In this document: positions 45,201 through 49,456 of the stretch, piece by piece | Layout: the number at the start of each line of letters is the position of its first letter | How positions within the stretch are numbered: the stretch's first letter is position 1 | NCBI RefSeq assembly: GCF_018613875.1 | Contig: NZ_JAGGPJ010000021.1 | Coordinates: 1-49,456, forward strand | Direction: 5' to 3' | Length of the DNA: 49,456 bases | From: Arthrobacter sp. ISL-28 | GTDB lineage: Bacteria; Actinomycetota; Actinomycetes; Actinomycetales; Micrococcaceae | The notes under the pieces: model-generated | What the model was told of the DNA's origin: nothing | Database searches by the model: none | The model's input: the letters and a program-made list of their open reading frames with translations, nothing else | Made by a program: the position numbers and the translations under genes

Positions 45201-45887
45201 ATGGACGTCATTGAGGGCCAGCTGGCCCTGCCCCTGGGAGATGTTGAACTGCTGAACGTCAAGGCAGAACTCCCGCCGCCTACCATGATTGAAAACGTCA
45301 GGGCTGAGCTTGACCTGATGGCGGTTGATGTCAGCGAGCATCTGATGTCGAGCCACCGGCCGCTTCTGGACAGGCTGGGCGTCACCACCGCAGACAAACT
45401 CCTCGGGCTGCGCAACGGCACCGAAGTGCTGGTGGCCGGGGTCCGGGTCGCCACGCAGACGCCGCCCATGCGTGGGGGGCGCAGGGTCGTGTTCATCAGC
45501 ATCGATGACGGGACCGGATGTATTGACTCTGTTTTCTTCCACGAAGCCCAGGAGCAGGCGGGCTCCCTGCTGTTCGGGACTCGGCTGCTCCTGATCCGCG
45601 GAACCACGAGGAGAACCGGTCCCCGGGGGATCAGCCTTAGTGCCACCATGGCCTGGGATCTCAGCCGGATAGAAACCCTGCCGTTCCCGGAGAAGGTTCC
45701 CGTGCCGGAGGAGGAAGCCGGCAATCTGTCTGCTCCTGGCAATCCTGCGAGTGGCAATCCTTCGAATGATAAGCCCAGCGATAATGGGGAACCCCACCCC
45801 GGCATGACAATCCCGGACGAATTCCGGCTCCCGGGACCGCTCACCGGAATCAGCAGAAATCTGGCCATCACGGGCCTGGGCGGCTGA
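42288..45887 (+). CDS. dnaE2: Error-prone DNA polymerase III alpha subunit DnaE2
   Basis: 1199 residues. Domains in order: an N-terminal PHP domain (FTHLHVSTAFSAHYG), the C-family palm with catalytic aspartates in LPDIDIDVES, the fingers, a helix-hairpin-helix region near SLADLRARSRL, and an OB-fold about residues 1040-1120 (VLVAGVRVATQTPPMRGGRR). In mycobacteria DnaE2 makes damage-induced mutations with ImuA' and ImuB as accessories. Neither is encoded next to it here. The C-terminal tail is low in complexity (Asn/Pro/Ser). Confidence 0.95.
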   Translation: MSFTHLHVSTAFSAHYGVSWPDELAQSAASEGATALACTDRDGLYGTVKHLKACMAAGLDPVIGVDLAVFDDGGDLRTQLAGRVVVLAHGHTNGAGYKALCRLISDAHARTTGKAGGVVPVAVTRAELASRVLDPETLKPVLTVLIGPDSDVGRAMGGRRYLRPRTLFKGWLDAMPAGSVVAEIVSHLSAPGEPLSTAHAVRMLKLAQEYSVPAVLTNAVRYCAEDGAATADVLDSARTLKSLPELSAAPLLQPTGQGWLKTPAQMLELGKEIIHAAGYGAADLQVLLAQTEALADRCRMDPVSDMGWKQPVVPEASVIGIDGDPLAELVQRCEAGVGRRFPGISGAAEAEMRARLEHELRIISNLGFASYFLTVAEVSRMILDMGVRAAARGSGASSLVNYLIDISQVNPLQHDLIFERFLSRDRSTLPDIDIDVESAERHNVYRKIFDRFGAERVTLMSMQNGYRARGAVRDAGMALGMDDHDVGEIAKQLWRFSARNFREALEEKPELREFADRVEQRDFSGNQQLDLLVDLTERLDRLPRHISMHPCGVILGDATLLDRTPVQPSGLGLPMSQFDKHDMDPMGMLKLDVLGVRMQSAMAFAVREIIRIHPSKAQVVAAGAHPAGPDGNGPDYISEDGHIDLNAVPLDDEPTYELIRSTHTLGCFQIESPGQRELVGKMAPRDFNDLIIDISLFRPGPMKSDMVRPFLEHRHGFAPEVYPHPDLKPVLQETHGVTVFHEQILKTFDVMTHCGLARADEFRRALGNEELEPKVEEYFRQKARENNYTPEVVDKVWETLKAFGSFGFCKAHGAAFAVPTYQSAWLKAHHPEAFLAGLWEHDPGMYPKRLLVAEARRLGIPILPLDINCSGAEYRVERIDEGPDRGKLGIRLSLKGIFGLSGAELKRIVAGQPYDSLADLRARSRLTKPSIKRLAQLGAFDSLHRESGGAANRADLVQHLQNLQNRQTKKGMDVIEGQLALPLGDVELLNVKAELPPPTMIENVRAELDLMAVDVSEHLMSSHRPLLDRLGVTTADKLLGLRNGTEVLVAGVRVATQTPPMRGGRRVVFISIDDGTGCIDSVFFHEAQEQAGSLLFGTRLLLIRGTTRRTGPRGISLSATMAWDLSRIETLPFPEKVPVPEEEAGNLSAPGNPASGNPSNDKPSDNGEPHPGMTIPDEFRLPGPLTGISRNLAITGLGG

Positions 45888-46017
45888 TTGCCTCGGCCCG
45901 CCCCTCCCCGTGCGCCGCTTTGGCTGGCCTCTGCCGTAACCGATACGATTGACGAGGCTGGCTGTGGTCCCCGTATGCCACAAGCTATGAAGCCTTAACT
46001 TTGAATAGGAGACACCC

Positions 46018-48027
46018 GTGTCAGAAGCCCAGCAGATCACCCTCATCGTTGATGGCGAAGAGATGAAGGTGACTACCGGGACCACCGGCGCGGAACTCTT
46101 CTTTGAGCGCCGTGACGTCGTTGTTGCCCGAGTCGACGGCGAGCTGAAGGACCTTGACCAGCCGCTTCCCGAAGGCGCCGAGATCGAAGGCGTCACCATC
46201 GATTCCCCGGACGGCCTCAACGTGCTGCGCCACTCGACCGCACACGTCATGGCCCAGGCCGTGCAGCAGCTGCGTCCCGATGCCAAGCTCGGCATCGGCC
46301 CGTACATCACAGACGGCTTCTACTTCGACTTCGATGTCGAAGAGCCGTTCACTCCGGAAGACCTTCGGCAGCTGGAAAAGATGATGCTGAAGATCGTCAA
46401 CCAGAACCAGAAGTTCGTCCGCCGGGTCGTCAGCGAGGACGAAGCACGCGAGGCCATGACGGACGAGCCCTACAAGCTCGAGCTGCTGGGCAAGAAGAAT
46501 GACGCCGCCGAGGCCGGTGAGGGCGTCAACGTCGAAGTGGGTGCCGGCGACATCACGATCTACGACAACGTGGACCGCAAGAGCGGAGACAGCGTCTGGT
46601 GCGACCTGTGCCGCGGCCCGCACCTGCCCAACACCAAGCTCATCTCAAATGCGTTCGCCCTGACCCGATCGTCGGCCGCCTACTGGCTGGGGAACCAGAA
46701 CAACCAGCAGCTCCAGCGCATCTACGGCACCGCCTGGCCCACCAAGGAAGCCCTCAAGGCCTACCAGGAGCGCATCGCCGAGGCAGAACGCCGCGACCAC
46801 CGCAAGCTGGGCGCCGAGCTGGACCTGTTCTCCTTCCCCGATGAGCTGGGTTCCGGCCTGCCGGTCTTCCACCCCAAGGGCGGCATCATCCGCAAGGCGA
46901 TGGAGGACTACTCCCGCCAGCGGCATGTGGACGCCGGCTACGAGTTCGTCTACACACCGCACATCACCAAGGGACACCTGTACGAAGTCTCCGGCCACCT
47001 TGACTGGTACAGGGAAGGCATGTTCCCGGCGATGCACATCGACGCGGAACTGAACGAGGACGGCACCGTGCGCAAGCCCGGCCAGGACTACTACCTGAAG
47101 CCGATGAACTGCCCCATGCACAACCTCATCTTCCGCTCCCGGGGCCGTTCCTACCGCGAGCTGCCGTTGCGTCTCTTCGAATTCGGTTCCGTATACCGGT
47201 ACGAGAAGTCGGGCGTGGTCCACGGCCTGACCCGCGTGCGGGGCATGACACAGGACGATGCCCACATTTACTGCACACGTGAGCAGATGAAGGACGAGCT
47301 CACCAAGACGCTCAACTTCGTCCTCGGGCTGCTCAAGGACTACGGCCTGGACGACTTCTACCTGGAGCTGTCCACCAAGGATCCCGAAAAGTACGTGGGC
47401 GAGGACGCCGCCTGGGACGAAGCCACCCGAACCCTGGCCGAGGTGGCCCAGGAATCCGGTCTCGAGCTGGTTCCGGATCCGGGCGGAGCCGCGTTCTATG
47501 GCCCCAAGATCTCCGTTCAGGCGAAGGACGCCCTGGGCCGCACATGGCAGATGTCCACGATCCAGCTGGACTTCAACCTGCCCGAACGCTTCGAACTCGA
47601 GTTCCAGGCCGCCGACGGCACCCGCCAGCGTCCGGTCATGATCCACCGCGCCCTTTTCGGCTCTGTGGAGCGCTTCATGGGCGTCCTCACGGAGCACTAT
47701 GCAGGTGCCTTCCCGGCCTGGCTGGCTCCGGTCCAGGTTGTGGGGATTCCAGTGGCGGAAGCCTTCAACGACTACATGTTCGACGTCGTGGACCAGCTCA
47801 AGGCCGCCGGGATCCGCGCCGAGGTCGACATCTCCTCCGACCGCTTCCCGAAGAAGATCCGCACGGCCAGCAAGGACAAGATCCCGTTCGTGCTGATCGC
47901 CGGCGGCGAGGACGCCGAGGCGGGGGCGGTCTCCTTCCGCTTCCGTGACGGCAGCCAGGACAATGGCGTGCCGGTGGCCGAGGCCGTCCAGCGGATCGTG
48001 GACGCCGTCCGCAACCGGACCAGCTAG
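46018..48027 (+). CDS. thrS: Threonyl-tRNA synthetase
   Basis: 669 residues, full length. An N-terminal TGS domain (about 1-65) precedes the editing domain with [10 protein letters not shown] and the Zn/His motifs. The class II catalytic core shows motif 2 ([19 protein letters not shown]) and motif 3 region ([19 protein letters not shown]), with a zinc cysteine in [10 protein letters not shown] and an anticodon-binding domain at the end. It charges tRNA-Thr with threonine. The GTG at 46018 follows AGGAGA. The 130 bp upstream show no clear T-box or terminator. Confidence 0.97.
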   Translation: MSEAQQITLIVDGEEMKVTTGTTGAELFFERRDVVVARVDGELKDLDQPLPEGAEIEGVTIDSPDGLNVLRHSTAHVMAQAVQQLRPDAKLGIGPYITDGFYFDFDVEEPFTPEDLRQLEKMMLKIVNQNQKFVRRVVSEDEAREAMTDEPYKLELLGKKNDAAEAGEGVNVEVGAGDITIYDNVDRKSGDSVWCDLCRGPHLPNTKLISNAFALTRSSAAYWLGNQNNQQLQRIYGTAWPTKEALKAYQERIAEAERRDHRKLGAELDLFSFPDELGSGLPVFHPKGGIIRKAMEDYSRQRHVDAGYEFVYTPHITKGHLYEVSGHLDWYREGMFPAMHIDAELNEDGTVRKPGQDYYLKPMNCPMHNLIFRSRGRSYRELPLRLFEFGSVYRYEKSGVVHGLTRVRGMTQDDAHIYCTREQMKDELTKTLNFVLGLLKDYGLDDFYLELSTKDPEKYVGEDAAWDEATRTLAEVAQESGLELVPDPGGAAFYGPKISVQAKDALGRTWQMSTIQLDFNLPERFELEFQAADGTRQRPVMIHRALFGSVERFMGVLTEHYAGAFPAWLAPVQVVGIPVAEAFNDYMFDVVDQLKAAGIRAEVDISSDRFPKKIRTASKDKIPFVLIAGGEDAEAGAVSFRFRDGSQDNGVPVAEAVQRIVDAVRNRTS

Positions 48028-48046
48028 CCAGGGGGAGAGGCACATA

Positions 48047-48634
48047 GTGCAGGAGAACACAGACGCGGGCTATCCGGGCGATGCCGAGGCGACGGACGAC
48101 TTTGGCCTCGCCGGTGTTCCGGATGCCTTCCAGCGCCTGTGGACTCCGCACCGTATGGCGTACATCAAGGGCGGGCAACACCAGTTCAAGAATCAGGACG
48201 ACTGCCCGTTCTGCATGGCGCCGGCGCGCACCGATGAGGAATCCCTGATCGTGTACCGCGGCCGCACCAGCTATGTGGTGCTGAACCTTTTCCCCTACAA
48301 CCCGGGCCATCTGCTGGTCTGCCCCTACCGGCACGTTCCGGACTACACGGACCTGACAGTCGAGGAGACCGCCGAATTCGCCGAGCTCACCCAGACCGCC
48401 ATGCGCGTGCTGCGGAAGGTGGCGAATCCGGGCGGGTTCAACCTGGGCATGAACCAGGGCGTGGTGGGCGGTGCGGGCATTGCCGGGCACCTGCACCAGC
48501 ACATCGTTCCGCGGTGGGGCGGGGACGGGAACTTCTTCCCGATCATCGCCCAGACCAAGGCGATCACCCAGACCCTCGACGAGGTCCGCCAGCAGGTGGC
48601 CGAGGCCTGGCCGGGGGAGACGCATGCTGAATAG
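48047..48634 (+). CDS. HIT-domain hydrolase/transferase
   Basis: 195 residues. It has the histidine triad HLHQHIVPR and a zinc-binding CPFC near residue 60, as in actinobacterial HIT proteins often annotated as AP4A phosphorylase-like. It would hydrolyse or phosphorolyse nucleotide phosphates; the exact substrate is uncertain. The GTG at 48047 follows GGGGGAGAGG. The next gene overlaps its end by 11 bp, indicating coupling. Confidence 0.93.
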   Translation: MQENTDAGYPGDAEATDDFGLAGVPDAFQRLWTPHRMAYIKGGQHQFKNQDDCPFCMAPARTDEESLIVYRGRTSYVVLNLFPYNPGHLLVCPYRHVPDYTDLTVEETAEFAELTQTAMRVLRKVANPGGFNLGMNQGVVGGAGIAGHLHQHIVPRWGGDGNFFPIIAQTKAITQTLDEVRQQVAEAWPGETHAE

Positions 48635-49244
48635 GCATGCCCGCGGTTTCTTCACCGCGCTGTTCTCCCCGCTTGCCCGCTGGCTTCTCAAAATTGGCGT
48701 TTCCCCGGATGCCATCACCATTGTCGGAACGGCGGGCGTGGTGGTCGGTGCCCTCGTCTTCTACCCGCTGGGGCAGCTGTGGTGGGGGACCATCTTCATC
48801 ACAGCCTTCATCTTCTCCGATGTCATCGACGGCATCATGGCGCGGATGCAGGACCGCGGAGGCCGCTGGGGCAACTTCCTGGACTCCACGCTGGACCGGC
48901 TCGCTGACGGAGCCCTGTTCGCCGGCGTCGCCATCTGGTTTTTCACCGGCGGAGCGGAGACAGGGATAGCCGTTAGCGCCGTCGTCTGCCTTGTGCTGGG
49001 CATGGTGGTGTCCTATGTCCGGGCCAAGGCGGAATCACTCGGCTTCCAGGCGAATGTCGGCATTGCTGAACGCGCCGAGCGGCTGGTCTCCGTGCTTGTG
49101 GTCACCGGCTTCACGGGCTTGGGGCTGCCGAGCATCGTCCTGTTCGTGACGCTCATCCTGCTGGCCGTGGCGAGCCTCATCACGGTGGTGCAGCGTGTGC
49201 TGGCCGTCCGGCGCCAATCCCTGGCGGATACCGAACTGGGCTGA
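48624..49244 (+). CDS. pgsA: CDP-alcohol phosphatidyltransferase (PgsA-like)
   Basis: 206 residues and about six membrane spans. The catalytic motif D-G-x2-A-R-x8-G-x3-D-x3-D is complete: DVIDGIMARMQDRGG then GNFLDSTLDRLAD. In actinobacteria the homologue next to a HIT gene makes phosphatidylinositol phosphate from CDP-diacylglycerol and inositol 1-phosphate; that specificity is inferred from context. The ATG at 48624 lies inside the HIT gene. Confidence 0.93.
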   Translation: MLNRHARGFFTALFSPLARWLLKIGVSPDAITIVGTAGVVVGALVFYPLGQLWWGTIFITAFIFSDVIDGIMARMQDRGGRWGNFLDSTLDRLADGALFAGVAIWFFTGGAETGIAVSAVVCLVLGMVVSYVRAKAESLGFQANVGIAERAERLVSVLVVTGFTGLGLPSIVLFVTLILLAVASLITVVQRVLAVRRQSLADTELG

Positions 49245-49383
49245 TTAAGCCGGGCTGCCGCGGTGGGACTAGTATTAGGACTGCCTGGTCAATGGATCCG
49301 GTAACCCGGTGTGTGCGAATTACGGCATTTCCGTGTCGACTGCACCCCCGGCGAAGGTCATCTATCTACCCATAGGGGTTTTT

Positions 49384-49456
49384 GTGTCTACACCTGATGT
49401 AAGCAGCGAAGCCGGCTCGTCCGCCAATAGCGTCACGGGCAGCAGCCGCGTCAAGC
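49384..49456 (+). CDS. pdxS: Pyridoxal 5'-phosphate synthase PdxS, N-terminal part
   Basis: Only the first 24 codons lie in the window (STPDVSSEAGSSANSVTG, then SSRVK). This Ser-rich head with RVK matches, from memory, the N-terminus of Arthrobacter PdxS, which makes the PLP ring with PdxT. The GTG at 49384 follows ATAGGGG. A TAGTAT near 49270 could be part of its promoter. Identification rests on few residues plus thrS-HIT-pgsA-pdxS synteny. Confidence 0.72.
   Translation, partial: MSTPDVSSEAGSSANSVTGSSRVK

Noticed and set aside
44754..46310. Minus-strand open frame opposite dnaE2 and thrS
   Set aside because: Spans two well-supported genes on the other strand and looks like composition-driven shadow.

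Overview
The window is GC-rich actinobacterial chromosome, most like a Micrococcaceae genome of the Arthrobacter/Pseudarthrobacter type. The signs are an nrdHIEF class Ib ribonucleotide reductase operon under NrdR-type boxes, a mycoredoxin-type CGYC protein, an actinobacterial SOS box in front of dnaE2, a thrS-HIT-pgsA-pdxS cluster, and many GTG starts. I see no rRNA, tRNA, CRISPR array, transposase or integrase, so this is mainly chromosomal backbone with two accessory-looking stretches.

Layout. 1-6.3 kb: a large perfect inverted repeat at the edge, a DUF2004-like gene, a LysR regulator, and nrdHIEF with a strong terminator. 6.4-12.5 kb: stress and accessory genes, namely an NTF2-like protein, a DinB2-type Y-family polymerase without an aromatic steric gate, a RibD-like reductase, a CBS pair protein, an OsmC-like protein lacking the second cysteine, an HPt-like protein lacking the phospho-histidine, a flotillin remnant and a DUF2087 protein. 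12.9-19.1 kb: the most unusual part. A 1406-residue TIR / STAND-ATPase / membrane segment / 14 x WD40 protein stands divergent from a two-gene unit of a patatin phospholipase and a small internally duplicated protein. This resembles immune (anti-phage or self/non-self) modules, but no function is shown. 19.2-29 kb: a Tat/lipoprotein dienelactone hydrolase, RlmC, RNase Z, AlaA aminotransferase, a cupin, an AlkD-like HEAT protein, an Amt transporter with Glu at the first twin-His position, DUF1810 and CsbD. 29-37.7 kb: a same-strand run of Nudix, DksA/TraR-like, DUF1918, a membrane-protein pair (one with six tandem two-helix units), then DUF427, a thioesterase, a lipoate-ligase-like protein and a four-LysM lipoprotein. 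37.8-41.8 kb: a LysE exporter divergent from a LysG/ArgP regulator, a mycoredoxin, an HMCES/YedK abasic-site protein, a VOC protein and chorismate mutase. 41.9-45.9 kb: LexA box, DUF6504, dnaE2, with no imuB next to it. 46-49.5 kb: thrS, a HIT hydrolase, a CDP-alcohol phosphatidyltransferase and the start of pdxS.

Genes that probably act together: nrdHIEF (dNTP synthesis); LexA box-DUF6504-dnaE2, possibly with the distant DinB2-type polymerase and the HMCES protein (DNA damage tolerance); LysE and LysG (amino-acid export); the divergent TIR-STAND and patatin units (candidate conflict locus, inference); and HIT-pgsA (overlapping genes). All calls come from reading the sequence. Family names are from recognition of motifs and recalled homologues, not from searches.
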